A stretch of 64,000 bases of DNA from an uncultured Bacillota bacterium (GTDB lineage: Bacteria > Bacillota > Clostridia > Christensenellales > Borkfalkiaceae): positions 56,277 through 120,276 of the forward strand of contig CASFTB010000002.1 of NCBI GenBank assembly GCA_949297575.1. The letters run 5' to 3'. Under the pieces are notes generated by a model. The model saw only the letters and a list, made by a program, of their open reading frames with translations, had not been told where the DNA came from and did no database searches. A program made the position numbers and the translations under genes. Positions within the stretch are counted from its first letter, which is position 1; each line of letters opens with the position of its first letter. Shown here one piece after another: positions 6,898 through 15,665 of the stretch.

Positions 6898-9006
6898 TCA
6901 GTCGTTGTTCTTGTTCTGAAGCATCTCTGCGATGGAAGCGCCGCCGACGCCGCCTTCCGTCCATTCTCTGAAGTCGCCCTCTTCCCTGCTCTCTCTCGGC
7001 TGACGGGGCTTTCTGCCGCCTTTGCGCTCGCCCTTGTTCTCGTCGTCGCGGCGGCTGCGGACCTTCGTGACCTCGGGTTCGGGCAGCAACGCCTTGATGG
7101 AAAGAGTCATCTTTTTATTGGCAGGATCGAGCACGAGGATCTTCGCGTCCACTTCCTCGCCGATGGTCAGAACGGAAGTAGGATTCTCCAGCCATTCGTG
7201 AGAGATCTGGGAGACATGCACCAGACCGTCCACACCGTTCTCCACTTCGACGAACGCACCGAAGGGAACGATACGAACAACTTTGCCGTGCACGACGTCG
7301 CCTTCCGCGTATTTCTCGGAAACGAGGTCCCAGGGCTGCGGCTGCAGCTGCTTATAACCGATGGAGACCTTCTTATTCTCCTCATCGACCTTGAGCACTT
7401 TGAACTGATAGCGCTTGCCGATCTCGAGGACGTCCGTAACATTCTTTGCGCCCGACCAGGAAAGATCGGAAATATGCGCGAGGCAATCGAACCCGTTTAC
7501 GGAGACGAACGCCCCGAAGTTGGTGACGCGCTCGACCTTGCCCTCGACGACGTCGCCGACGTGGACATTCGCGAAGAACTCCGCTTCCTTCTCCGCCTTT
7601 GCGGCATCGCGTGCTGCCTTTTCCTCTTCGAGGATGACGCGCTGCGAGGCGATGATCTCCTTTTTGCGCTCAGACTTCTTGATCTCGAGCGCCTTCAGGC
7701 GAAGCTTCTTGCCAACATATTTATCGAGCTCCTTGACGTAGCCCATGCGGATCTCTTTGGCGGGGACGAAAACGGAATAAGTGCCCATCGAAGAGGTCAG
7801 GCCGCCCTTGTTGAAACCGGTGCAGACCACGTCGAACTCTTCGCCCGCGGCGATCGCCTCGATCTTGCTCTCCTCTTCCTGGATCTGCTTGATGAGCTTC
7901 TGAGAGAGCTTAACGGGCCTGCTGGGAGAGACCACCATCACTTCGATCTCTTCGCCGATCTTGGCGGCGAATTCTTCGGGCTTGTACTCTTCGCAATCGA
8001 TCTCGTCCTTCTCGAGGAGGGTCTCCTGTTTGGAAAACGGCAACAACACAGCCACGCCTTCATCCGACACAGAAGAAATGATCGCATTGACAAGCTGCCC
8101 TTTCTTCAATTTCGACTGTCCGTTGTCCATCTGGGCGACGACTTCTTCCATCTCGTTCGTCGCTTTCACTTCGGTGTTGTTATCCATCTTAAAAAGAACC
8201 TCCTGCGTTTGCGTGTGCGGGGTCGATGCCCCGGACACAATGCCTACATTTTTAAATTTTTTGATTTGTTCGAGGTCAAGGTCGGACGCTTCCGCCAGCC
8301 GAAATACATGCGGACAATACGCCGAACAAATATCAAACAATTTGTTCGTATTGCTGCTGTTCAGCCCGCCGATCACGAGTACGGCGTCGCACTGTCGTGC
8401 GAGCTGCGCGGCCTCTCTTTGGCGCTCTTTAGTAGTATAACAAATTGTTTTGAAAATCTCAACTGTTTTTCCGCAAACTTTGCGGATATTTTTAATTATT
8501 TTTTCAAATTTTTCCTCGGAGAAGGTCGTCTGCACCACAACCGCGGGATTCTTGCCCGAAAGCTGCGCATAGCAGGTCTCGTCGCTGCCGTCAAAGACCA
8601 GCGTTTCGCCCTCGCACCAGCCGCAGATGCCCACAACTTCCGGATGCGTCTTTTCCCCGATCACGACGACAGGGCGGCCTCCTGCAGACATTTTCCGCAC
8701 GATCTCCTGCGTCCTCTTCACAAAGGGACAGGTGCAGTCCACGACCCTGATACCCCGCCTCTCGCACTCTGCATAGACCGATCTCGCGACGCCGTGCGAA
8801 CGCAGAATGAGCGTCGCGCCGTCCGGCACTTCCGACACATCCTCTGCCTGTACGATGCCGCGCGCGGCGACGGCCCCCGTCACGGCCGGGTTGTGGATCA
8901 GCTCTCCGAGCACGTAGGTGTTTTCGGGCTCGATGCGCATCGCGGTATCCACCGCAAACCGGACGCCCTTGCAGAAACCGCTGCTCTTTGCGATGTAAAT
9001 GTTCAT
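6898..9006 (-). CDS. ispH-rpsA: IspH (HMB-PP reductase) fused to S1 RNA-binding domains
   Basis: A 702-residue fusion. Residues 1-280 are IspH (LytB), the [4Fe-4S] enzyme that makes IPP and DMAPP in the last MEP-pathway step; the iron ligands are in GFCKGV (C12), DCTCPF and near FDICSAYC. Residues about 300-640 hold four S1 repeats, the last two closest to ribosomal protein S1 (VTNFGAFVSV, VPFGAFVEV). The tail is basic and rich in R, K and E. This fusion is known from many Clostridia, where it supplies both functions. Its ATG overlaps the plsC stop as ATGA, so it is translationally coupled in the cmk-plsC-ispH operon. Confidence 0.95.
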   Translation of the reverse strand: MNIYIAKSSGFCKGVRFAVDTAMRIEPENTYVLGELIHNPAVTGAVAARGIVQAEDVSEVPDGATLILRSHGVARSVYAECERRGIRVVDCTCPFVKRTQEIVRKMSAGGRPVVVIGEKTHPEVVGICGWCEGETLVFDGSDETCYAQLSGKNPAVVVQTTFSEEKFEKIIKNIRKVCGKTVEIFKTICYTTKERQREAAQLARQCDAVLVIGGLNSSNTNKLFDICSAYCPHVFRLAEASDLDLEQIKKFKNVGIVSGASTPHTQTQEVLFKMDNNTEVKATNEMEEVVAQMDNGQSKLKKGQLVNAIISSVSDEGVAVLLPFSKQETLLEKDEIDCEEYKPEEFAAKIGEEIEVMVVSPSRPVKLSQKLIKQIQEEESKIEAIAAGEEFDVVCTGFNKGGLTSSMGTYSVFVPAKEIRMGYVKELDKYVGKKLRLKALEIKKSERKKEIIASQRVILEEEKAARDAAKAEKEAEFFANVHVGDVVEGKVERVTNFGAFVSVNGFDCLAHISDLSWSGAKNVTDVLEIGKRYQFKVLKVDEENKKVSIGYKQLQPQPWDLVSEKYAEGDVVHGKVVRIVPFGAFVEVENGVDGLVHVSQISHEWLENPTSVLTIGEEVDAKILVLDPANKKMTLSIKALLPEPEVTKVRSRRDDENKGERKGGRKPRQPRESREEGDFREWTEGGVGGASIAEMLQNKNND

Positions 9007-9653
9007 CCTTCGGCCGAACCCTTTTTCTTCTTTTTCCCGTTCTTTTTCTTCTTGCCGTATAACTCGAGCCCCGCACGCTTGACGGAGAGCATGGCCTCGC
9101 GGATGGTCTCTTCCGCTTCGGCGTAATCCTCTGCGGTCATGCGCATCTCATAATAGCGGGAAAGATCGATCGGGTCGCCGATGACGATCTTCGTGCGGCG
9201 GAAGAACCTCGTCTTGCGCAGGCACATGACGGGGTAAACGGGGACCTTCGCCTTGATGGCAAAGAGCGCCGCACCGCCCTTGAGGGGCAAGAGCTCCTCC
9301 TCCGTGCGGTTGCGCGTCCCTTCCGGAAACATGGAGATCTTTTCTCCCTTTTTCAGATACCGCAGCGCCGCCATGATAGCCGCGGCATCATTCCCGTCGC
9401 GCGAGACGGGAATCGCCTCGACGATGTCGCAAAGGTGCGCAAGGAACTTGTTCTTATAAAGCTCCTTTTTCGTGATGAAGTGGACTTTTTCTTTGGTCGT
9501 GCAGGCCATATGGACGATATCCCAGATGCGGTAATGGTTGCCGACAAGCACGCAGGCTCCGTCCTTCACCTTTTCCTTTCCGATCAACTTGAAAGGAAAC
9601 AGGATCTGCGTCACCGCGACCATGATTTTTTTCAGAAAGCCGTATGTCAGCAT
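9003..9653 (-). CDS. plsC: 1-acyl-sn-glycerol-3-phosphate acyltransferase
   Basis: A 216-residue membrane-associated acyltransferase that makes phosphatidic acid from lysophosphatidic acid. The catalytic H(X4)D motif is NHYRIWD, where most relatives have NHxSxxD. The second motif FPEGTRN binds glycerol phosphate. A hydrophobic N-terminus (MLTYGFLKKIMVAVTQILF) probably anchors it. The C-terminus is a run of lysines. The start is ATG 9651-9653, two bases after the cmk stop, with AGGAG upstream; longer readings in this frame go back into cmk and are not supported. Confidence 0.92.
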   Translation of the reverse strand: MLTYGFLKKIMVAVTQILFPFKLIGKEKVKDGACVLVGNHYRIWDIVHMACTTKEKVHFITKKELYKNKFLAHLCDIVEAIPVSRDGNDAAAIMAALRYLKKGEKISMFPEGTRNRTEEELLPLKGGAALFAIKAKVPVYPVMCLRKTRFFRRTKIVIGDPIDLSRYYEMRMTAEDYAEAEETIREAMLSVKRAGLELYGKKKKNGKKKKKGSAEG

Positions 9654-9655
9654 GG

Positions 9656-10660
9656 TCAGACTTTCTCCTGTATTTTCTTTTTGATATACCGCACGACTTC
9701 TTCGACGCGCATGTCCGACGTATCGACGAGCACGGCATCCTCGGCACGGCGCAGCGGCGAGATCGCGCGCGTGGAATCGTTTTTGTCTCTCTCCTCTATC
9801 TCCTTCAGGACCTGTGCATATTCCTGCGCAAACCCCTTGGCTTTCAGTTCGTCGCACCTGCGCCGGGCGCGCACCTCGGCGGATGCGGTGACGAAAAATT
9901 TGAAGGGAGCGTCGGGCAGGACGGCCGTCCCGATGTCTCTGCCGTCCAGCACGCAAGACTGTTCGGCCGCGATCTTTCTCTGCATCTCCACCATCTTTTC
10001 GCGCACGCAGTGCAGCGCGGAGATGGCGGACGCCGCCATGGAGACCTCCGGCTTGCGGATCTCTTCCGAAACATCCCTGTCCCCGAGGAAGGTGCGCTGT
10101 GCGCCGTCCTCATATTTAACCCGCAGTTCCATCTCTTTCAGGACGGGCGCGACGCTCTCTTCGGTGAACGCCGTCACGCCCGCATCCTTTGCCGCCAGCG
10201 CGCAGGCGCGGTACATCGCTCCCGTATCCAGATACAGGATGCCGAATTCCTTTGCGAGCTGTTTTGCGACCGTGCTCTTTCCGCTGCCCGAAGGCCCGTC
10301 CAACGCGATCGAAAACTTCTTCAGATCCCTGCGCAGATCTGCCGCCCCGCGCAGATACACGTGCCGAACATCCCGGCAGGTCTCGACGAAGAGAAGGACA
10401 CGTATACAAAGAGGCAGCGCCCCTTCTATCTCCGGCTCAAGGGAAGAGTAGAGCGCCGCACCCGAAAAGCCCGCTTCCCTCGCCGCCTTGGCGGGATAGA
10501 GGGAGCGGATGTCCGCCGTGTTTGAGAACAGGATGCAGACGATATCGCCCTCTGCCAATCCGTTCTTCTCTTTGATCTCATTCAACAGTTCGCGAACCGC
10601 CCCGCGCACTTCTTGGGGCGTATCTGCAGCGACGGTCGTCGCTCCTCTTATCGCTTTCAT
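9656..10660 (-). CDS. AroH-type chorismate mutase fused to cytidylate kinase
   Basis: A 334-residue protein with two enzymes in one frame. Residues 1 to about 118 are an AroH-type (trimeric barrel) chorismate mutase: RGATTV near the start, an E in LEPEIEG, CIRV and HVYL match the Bacillus active-site Arg, Glu, Arg and Tyr positions. From about residue 125 follows cytidylate kinase (ALDGPSGSGKST P-loop, DTGAMYRA, LDGRDIG), which phosphorylates CMP and dCMP. The start ATG overlaps the upstream stop as ATGA, with AGGAGG before it. The two genes are often neighbours in Clostridia; here no stop or start separates them. Confidence 0.92.
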   Translation of the reverse strand: MKAIRGATTVAADTPQEVRGAVRELLNEIKEKNGLAEGDIVCILFSNTADIRSLYPAKAAREAGFSGAALYSSLEPEIEGALPLCIRVLLFVETCRDVRHVYLRGAADLRRDLKKFSIALDGPSGSGKSTVAKQLAKEFGILYLDTGAMYRACALAAKDAGVTAFTEESVAPVLKEMELRVKYEDGAQRTFLGDRDVSEEIRKPEVSMAASAISALHCVREKMVEMQRKIAAEQSCVLDGRDIGTAVLPDAPFKFFVTASAEVRARRRCDELKAKGFAQEYAQVLKEIEERDKNDSTRAISPLRRAEDAVLVDTSDMRVEEVVRYIKKKIQEKV

Positions 10661-11904
10661 AGCTCCTCCTTTTTCTCCGTCTCCCCATCCTCCGCGGCGG
10701 CAGCTTTCCCCGCGGCAAAACCGGTCATAAATGCGATCTGTAAATTGAATCCGCCTGTATAGCCGTCCACATCCAGCGTTTCCCCGCAAAAGTAAAGCCC
10801 GGGGACTTTTTTGCACATCATCGATCGTGGATCTATTTCCTTAACGTCGACGCCGCCCGCGGTCACGATCCCCTCTTCTATGGGACGCAATTTGCGGGGA
10901 GATAGTACAAACGCCTTGATCGCCCGCAGCAGGGCTGCGCGCTTTCCCTTCGTGAGCGAATTGGCGGGCAGCTCCGCGGGAATATCCGCCTGCCGCAAGA
11001 TCGGCAGGATGAGCGCCTTCGGAAGAAGTTCCGAAAGGGCGTTCCGCATCTGTTTGTTCTTGTATTTTTCGATATCCCGCAGCAGCCGTCTGTCCAGCGT
11101 GCCCTCGTCGAGGACGGGCTTCAGATCGAGCCACAGGCGCACGCGGGAGACATCCTCTCCGTTGATTTCGCTGGAGAGAGTGAGAACAATCGGCCCGGAG
11201 ATCCCGAAGTGCGTAAAGAGCATCTCGCCGAAATGAGCGCGCTCCTTTTTCCCTGCGCGCGCGTGCAGGGTCACGTTTTTCAGAGAAAGCCCCTGCAAAC
11301 TGTCCGTCCCGCAGCACTCGATGCCGCACAGGGCGGGCTTCGGCGGCAGGACGCGCAGCCCGAAAGCCCGCGCGAACGCATAGCCGTCTCCCGTGCTGCC
11401 CGTTGAAGGATAGGAAAGCCCTCCCGTACAGACAACCACGGCATCCGCATACAGGCTCTCCCCGTCCGTCCTGACGCGAAATCCCTTTTCTCCCTTTTCG
11501 ATGCCCCTGACGTTCGTCCCGAAGCGAAAAGCGGCCCCCGCTTCGCGGCAATACCGTTCCAGGCATTTCGTCACGTCGCTCGCCTTGTCCGAAGCGGGAA
11601 AAACGCGCTCCCCCCGCTCCGTCTTGAGCGGCAGGCCGCCCTCTTCCAAAAAGCGCATCAGCCTTCGGGGAGGAAACGCATATGCGGCGCCGGTCAGAAA
11701 TTTCGCATTGTGCACGACATTTTCCAACACCCCTTCCGCAGAGGTATCATTGGTGACGTTGCACCGCCCTTTCCCCGTGATATAGATCTTCTTGCCCGCC
11801 TTTTCATTTTTTTCGAGCACGATGACTTCGCCGCCCTCCGCCGCGGCGGCATACGCCGCCATCAGGCCGGAAGCGCCCGCGCCGATCACGATCACTTTCT
11901 TCAT
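10657..11904 (-). CDS. HI0933-family FAD-binding protein
   Basis: A 415-residue flavoprotein of the HI0933/YhiN family (often labelled aminoacetone oxidase family FAD-binding enzyme). The Rossmann motif GAGASGLMAAYAAA is at residues 8-21, GKGRCNVTN near 65, and a C-terminal FAD motif LYFCGETLDVDGYTGGFN near 370. Biochemical role in this group is not established, so no gene symbol is given. It precedes the AroH-Cmk gene with a 4-base overlap, making it the first gene of the operon that ends with ispH-rpsA. Confidence 0.88.
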   Translation of the reverse strand: MKKVIVIGAGASGLMAAYAAAAEGGEVIVLEKNEKAGKKIYITGKGRCNVTNDTSAEGVLENVVHNAKFLTGAAYAFPPRRLMRFLEEGGLPLKTERGERVFPASDKASDVTKCLERYCREAGAAFRFGTNVRGIEKGEKGFRVRTDGESLYADAVVVCTGGLSYPSTGSTGDGYAFARAFGLRVLPPKPALCGIECCGTDSLQGLSLKNVTLHARAGKKERAHFGEMLFTHFGISGPIVLTLSSEINGEDVSRVRLWLDLKPVLDEGTLDRRLLRDIEKYKNKQMRNALSELLPKALILPILRQADIPAELPANSLTKGKRAALLRAIKAFVLSPRKLRPIEEGIVTAGGVDVKEIDPRSMMCKKVPGLYFCGETLDVDGYTGGFNLQIAFMTGFAAGKAAAAEDGETEKKEEL

Positions 11905-11916
11905 TCTCGCCTTATT

Positions 11917-11955
11917 CCGAAAAGCGGCGAAAGCCCGAAAATCCGGGCCTTCGCC
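11917..11955 (-). terminator. Hairpin after the decarboxylase operon, probable terminator
   Basis: GGCGAA.GCCCG / CGGGC.TTCGCC stem with a 6-base loop, then GCTTTTC on the minus strand. It lies between the last decarboxylase gene and the HI0933 gene. Confidence 0.55.
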
Positions 11956-11963
11956 AGCTCCGA

Positions 11964-13394
11964 TCAGACAGGATACACGCCGTCGCCCTTGGCGACGAGG
12001 TCCTTATCCACGCCCGTCTTGCGGGCCTTGCGCCATTTGAAAAAGTTGAGCGCGACCTGCCCGAATACGGCATAGGAAAGGACGTCCTCTTCCTGCTCCA
12101 TGTACTCGGATATCTCCGATTTAAACTGCTCGAATTCCGGTTTCAGGTCATCCGCAGGTCGGTACGTGATGCGCTTTTCGTCCCCTATACATTTCTTGAC
12201 GACCGCAGCATCCGGCTCAGCGGGGAGTTTTCCGTATTCACCGCGGAGCAAGCCCTTGAACTCCTTCGTCACCATCTTGTAACGTTCCCCCGCAAGCACG
12301 TTGAGTACGGCCTGCGTGCCGACGATCTGCGAAGAAGGCGTGACCAGCGGCGGATAACCGCAGTCCTTCCTCACATTGGGAACTTCGGCGAGCACCTCTT
12401 CGAGTTTATCCGACTTGTTCTGCTGCTTGAGCTGGGAGATCAGGTTGGAAAGCATGCCGCCGGGGACCTGATAGATGAGCGCGTTGATGTCGATGGAAAG
12501 AACTTTCGGAGAAAGGAACCCTTCTTTTTTGAGCCTTTCCGCGACGCCCTTGAAATGCTCGACGATCGGAAGCAGCTTGTGGATGTCGATGCCCGTATCG
12601 TACGGGGTCCCCGCGAGGGTCGCCACCAGCGGCTCCGTCGCGGGCTGGCTGGTCCCGTTGCCGAGGGGCGAAAGCGCCGTATCCACGATATCCGCGCCCG
12701 CTTCGATGGCTTTGAGGTTGACCATATCACCCGTCCCCGCAGTGTTATGGGTATGAAGATGTACTTTAGTGGAAGGCTTGAGCTCCTTCTTGAGTTTAGA
12801 GACGAGGTCATAGGCCGTATACGGGAGCAGCAAATTCGCCATATCCTTGATGCAGATATTGTCCGCCCCCATGCCCTCGAGCTGCTTTGCAAGCTTTACG
12901 AAATATTCCGTCGTATGCACGGGGCTGGTCGTATAGCTGATCGCCGCCTCACAGATGCCGCCGTATTTCTTGATCGCCTTCATGGATGTCTCGAGGTTTC
13001 TCGGATCGTTGAGCGCATCGAACACGCGCACGACCCTGATGCCGTTCTCTATGGACTTCGCCACAAATTTTTCAACGACGTCGTCCGAATAATGGCGGTA
13101 CCCGAGCAAATTCTGCCCGCGCAGAAGCATCTGGATCGGCGTCTTTTTGAGATATTTGCGCAGCGTCCGCAGCCTTTCCCACGGGTCTTCGTTCAGAAAG
13201 CGCAGGCAGCTGTCGAACGTCGCGCCGCCCCATGCTTCCAGCGAATAATAGCCGATGTCGTCCAGCTGTTCGAGGACGGGGATCATCTCGTCCGTGCGCA
13301 TGCGCGTCGCAGCCTGTGACTGGTGCGCGTCTCGCAGGATAGTATCCGTAATGAGGACCTTTCTGCCCTCCGTTTTCGTTGTTTTCGTTGCCAT
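11964..13394 (-). CDS. oadA: Carboxyltransferase subunit of a biotin-dependent decarboxylase (OadA / PycB type)
   Basis: A 476-residue HMGL-like TIM-barrel carboxyltransferase that moves CO2 between oxaloacetate (or pyruvate) and biotin. Visible motifs are TILRDAHQSQAATRM (residues 17-31), the carbamylated-lysine region IKDMANLL, and the metal-binding HLHTHNTAGTG. The protein ends after the conserved PYCB domain and has no attached biotinyl domain; that part is encoded separately upstream (14937-15290). It is the last gene of the Na+-pump operon. OadA and pyruvate carboxylase subunit B cannot be told apart by sequence alone; the OadB and OadG neighbours favour oxaloacetate decarboxylase. Confidence 0.9.
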   Translation of the reverse strand: MATKTTKTEGRKVLITDTILRDAHQSQAATRMRTDEMIPVLEQLDDIGYYSLEAWGGATFDSCLRFLNEDPWERLRTLRKYLKKTPIQMLLRGQNLLGYRHYSDDVVEKFVAKSIENGIRVVRVFDALNDPRNLETSMKAIKKYGGICEAAISYTTSPVHTTEYFVKLAKQLEGMGADNICIKDMANLLLPYTAYDLVSKLKKELKPSTKVHLHTHNTAGTGDMVNLKAIEAGADIVDTALSPLGNGTSQPATEPLVATLAGTPYDTGIDIHKLLPIVEHFKGVAERLKKEGFLSPKVLSIDINALIYQVPGGMLSNLISQLKQQNKSDKLEEVLAEVPNVRKDCGYPPLVTPSSQIVGTQAVLNVLAGERYKMVTKEFKGLLRGEYGKLPAEPDAAVVKKCIGDEKRITYRPADDLKPEFEQFKSEISEYMEQEEDVLSYAVFGQVALNFFKWRKARKTGVDKDLVAKGDGVYPV

Positions 13395-13441
13395 TAGATC
13401 TCTCCAAAATCAAACTTTCAAAAGATGAAACGCATCTCGCC

Positions 13442-14923
13442 TCACACGAGGCTCGTGACGCTCGCCAGCAAAAATCCCGCCGCGATCGCCGAACCGATGA
13501 CGCCCGCCACGTTGGGGCCCATCGCGTGCATCAGCAGATGGTTGCTCGGGTCTGTCTCCCGCCCGACGTCCTCCGATATGCGCGCGGCCATGGGGACCGC
13601 GGAAACGCCGGCAGAGCCGATCAGCGGATTGATCTTCCCGCCGGAGAACTTATTCATGATCTTAGCCATGAGCAGGCCGCCGACCGTGCCGAAGCAGAAG
13701 GCAAGCAACCCGAGGCCGATGATCATGAGCGTCTGCACCTGCAAGAAGGTAGACCCGACGGCCTTGCAGCCGACGGAAACTCCCAGGAAGATGGTGATCG
13801 TATTCATGAGCCCGTTCTGCGCCTGCGAAGAAAGCCTTCCGACCACGCCGCTCTCGCGCATCAGGTTGCCGAGCATGAGCATACCGAGCAGAGGGATCGC
13901 ATCCGGCAGCAAAATGCCGCAGATGAGCGTGACGAGCACGGGGAAGACGATCTTCTCCAGCTTCGTCACCTCGCGCAGCTGCTTCATTTTGATGGCGCGC
14001 TCCTTCTTGGTCGTCATCAGCTTCATGATCGGCTTCTGAATAATGGGGATCAGCGCCATATATGAATACGCCGCAATGGCGATGGTCGCGAGCAGGTCCT
14101 GGTTCGTGAATCCGGACAACTGCTGAGTAAGATAGATGGCCGTAGGCCCGTCAGCACCGCCGATGATGGCGATGGACGCGGCCGCCGCGGCATCAAAACC
14201 GAGAAGCACCGCACCAATAAGTGTCAGAAAGACGCCGAGCTGCGCAGCCGCCCCGATCAGCATGCTTTTGGGGTTTGCGATCAGCGGCCCGAAGTCCGTC
14301 ATCGCGCCGATGCCCATGAAGATGAGCGGCGGATAAATAACGTTTTCGACGCCGAAATACAGGTACCACAAAAGTCCCCGGTTGGTGACGTCCATATATG
14401 CATGACTGATGACCAGATCGCTGCTCGCAAAGGTCGTCACACCGTTTTCCACGGTGCCCTGCACATATCCCTGCAACGTGTACAGCACACTGAACTCGCC
14501 GTCAAGGTTGAGGATCGTCGGCTGTCCCGCCTTGAGCGCGTCAAAATCGGCAAAGAAGGTCAGCACATTCCCGCTCAGGAATCCGTCCCTTACATAGACG
14601 AGCGCTCCCGTCGCGTTCTGCAGGTAGACGCCGGCATATTCCAGCGTACCGTCGCTGTTGACGCCGATCTGCAGAGAGGTGTCGGGCGTCTCATAGCGGC
14701 CCCAAACGATGTTCTGCGCGCCCGGAATGTTGATGAGGAACATGCCGAAGGCGATCGGAAGCAACAGTAGCGGCTCGAACTTTTTGACGATCGCGAGATA
14801 CATCAGAATGAAGGAGACGGCCAGCATCACATAATTCTGCCAGCCGCCCTGCGCGAGGCCGGACGCCTCCCACAGGTTCTGCATCATTCCGACGAAGTCG
14901 AAATTTGAGGAAAGTAACTGCAT
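13442..14923 (-). CDS. oadB: Na+-translocating decarboxylase beta subunit
   Basis: A 493-residue integral membrane protein, the Na+ channel part that couples decarboxylation of carboxybiotin to Na+ export. Conserved family stretches include KKFEPLLLLPIAFGMFLINI, GIGAMTDFGPLIANPK and IIGGADGPTAIY. Between the second helix and GIGAMTDFG lies an insert of about 100 residues (roughly 80-180) that is beta-rich and polar and should be outside the membrane; it is longer than in well-known OadB proteins. ATG 14921-14923 is preferred over GTG 14930-14932 since GGGGTGG sits a few bases before it. The beta subunit is shared by oxaloacetate, methylmalonyl-CoA, malonate and glutaconyl-CoA decarboxylases. 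Confidence 0.93.
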   Translation of the reverse strand: MQLLSSNFDFVGMMQNLWEASGLAQGGWQNYVMLAVSFILMYLAIVKKFEPLLLLPIAFGMFLINIPGAQNIVWGRYETPDTSLQIGVNSDGTLEYAGVYLQNATGALVYVRDGFLSGNVLTFFADFDALKAGQPTILNLDGEFSVLYTLQGYVQGTVENGVTTFASSDLVISHAYMDVTNRGLLWYLYFGVENVIYPPLIFMGIGAMTDFGPLIANPKSMLIGAAAQLGVFLTLIGAVLLGFDAAAAASIAIIGGADGPTAIYLTQQLSGFTNQDLLATIAIAAYSYMALIPIIQKPIMKLMTTKKERAIKMKQLREVTKLEKIVFPVLVTLICGILLPDAIPLLGMLMLGNLMRESGVVGRLSSQAQNGLMNTITIFLGVSVGCKAVGSTFLQVQTLMIIGLGLLAFCFGTVGGLLMAKIMNKFSGGKINPLIGSAGVSAVPMAARISEDVGRETDPSNHLLMHAMGPNVAGVIGSAIAAGFLLASVTSLV

Positions 14924-14936
14924 GCGCACCACCCCG

Positions 14937-15290
14937 TCAACCGATCACGGCGAGCAATGTATTCGTTTCGACGTTGTTGCCGACGGCAGTTTGGAAAGAT
15001 ATCTTCCCGTCGCAGGGGGCAGTGATGTCGTTATCCATCTTCATGGCCTCAAGCACGAGCACGGGCTGATCTTTTTTGACCGAAGCGCCCTCTTCGACGA
15101 GGAATTTCTTGATGAGACCGGGGAAGGGAGAAAGCAGCTTCTCGCCCGAAGCAGCGGCGGCGGGGGCCGCAGCAGGCGCGGCGGCAGCGGGGGCCGCTGC
15201 GACAGGAGCGGGAGCGGCCGCGCCCGCGGTCACTTCTTCAACGCCCACTTCATAGTTCTTTCCGTCGATGGTGATGATAAATTTACGCAT
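14937..15290 (-). CDS. Biotin carboxyl carrier subunit (biotin/lipoyl attachment protein)
   Basis: A 117-residue carrier. A short N-terminal beta segment is followed by an Ala/Pro-rich flexible linker (residues 22-48) and a C-terminal biotinyl domain whose biotinylated lysine is K84 in EAMKMD. This is the layout of the delta or gamma carrier subunits of methylmalonyl-CoA decarboxylase and of the transcarboxylase 1.3S subunit. It lies between the OadG and OadB genes and is expected to carry CO2 from both carboxyltransferases in this operon to OadB. Confidence 0.92.
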   Translation of the reverse strand: MRKFIITIDGKNYEVGVEEVTAGAAAPAPVAAAPAAAAPAAAPAAAASGEKLLSPFPGLIKKFLVEEGASVKKDQPVLVLEAMKMDNDITAPCDGKISFQTAVGNNVETNTLLAVIG

Positions 15291-15303
15291 AACTGTTTTC
15301 TCC

Positions 15304-15657
15304 TTATATTTTCCTGATTCTCTTTACTTTGAATTCACACGAGCTGTTCTCGCTCACATAATAGGCGGCGATCGCCGCAACGATGGCGACGCGCACCTCC
15401 TCTCTGATCCCGTCCTCGGCGACAGAAATCGCGGGGGCGGGCGTTTCGGCCTCCTTGCCCTTCCTGTTACCGAGCCGATTGACGATATAGCCGCACAGCC
15501 ACACGACCCCGATCAGGATGATGATCCCGATGAATGTGATCGCAAAGCCGATGAGCGCGAACAAAAAGACCTCGCCGTAGCCGAGATAAGGCACTACATT
15601 TCCGGTAACGGTATCGTACTCTACATTTTGCGTCGCTGCCAACAGAGATGCTAACAT
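15304..15657 (-). CDS. OadG-family small membrane subunit
   Basis: A 117-residue protein with one transmembrane helix (about residues 30-58, VFLFALIGFAITFIGIIILI and following) and a cytoplasmic tail ending basic (KVKRIRKI). This is the profile of the OadG/MmdC gamma or delta subunit that helps assemble the pump and bridges the carboxyltransferase and beta subunits. The tail sequence EEVRVAIVAAIAAYY is typical of the family in Clostridia. It follows the carboxyltransferase gene by 8 bp. Confidence 0.82.
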   Translation of the reverse strand: MLASLLAATQNVEYDTVTGNVVPYLGYGEVFLFALIGFAITFIGIIILIGVVWLCGYIVNRLGNRKGKEAETPAPAISVAEDGIREEVRVAIVAAIAAYYVSENSSCEFKVKRIRKI

Positions 15658-15665
15658 TTTTCACC

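Noticed and set aside
6898..9006. IspH-S1 fusion as a novel protein
   Set aside because: This fusion is already known in many Clostridia.
6880..9126. A 748-codon open frame opposite ispH-rpsA
   Set aside because: Same reason: antisense of a well-supported gene, no domain, crosses gene boundaries.
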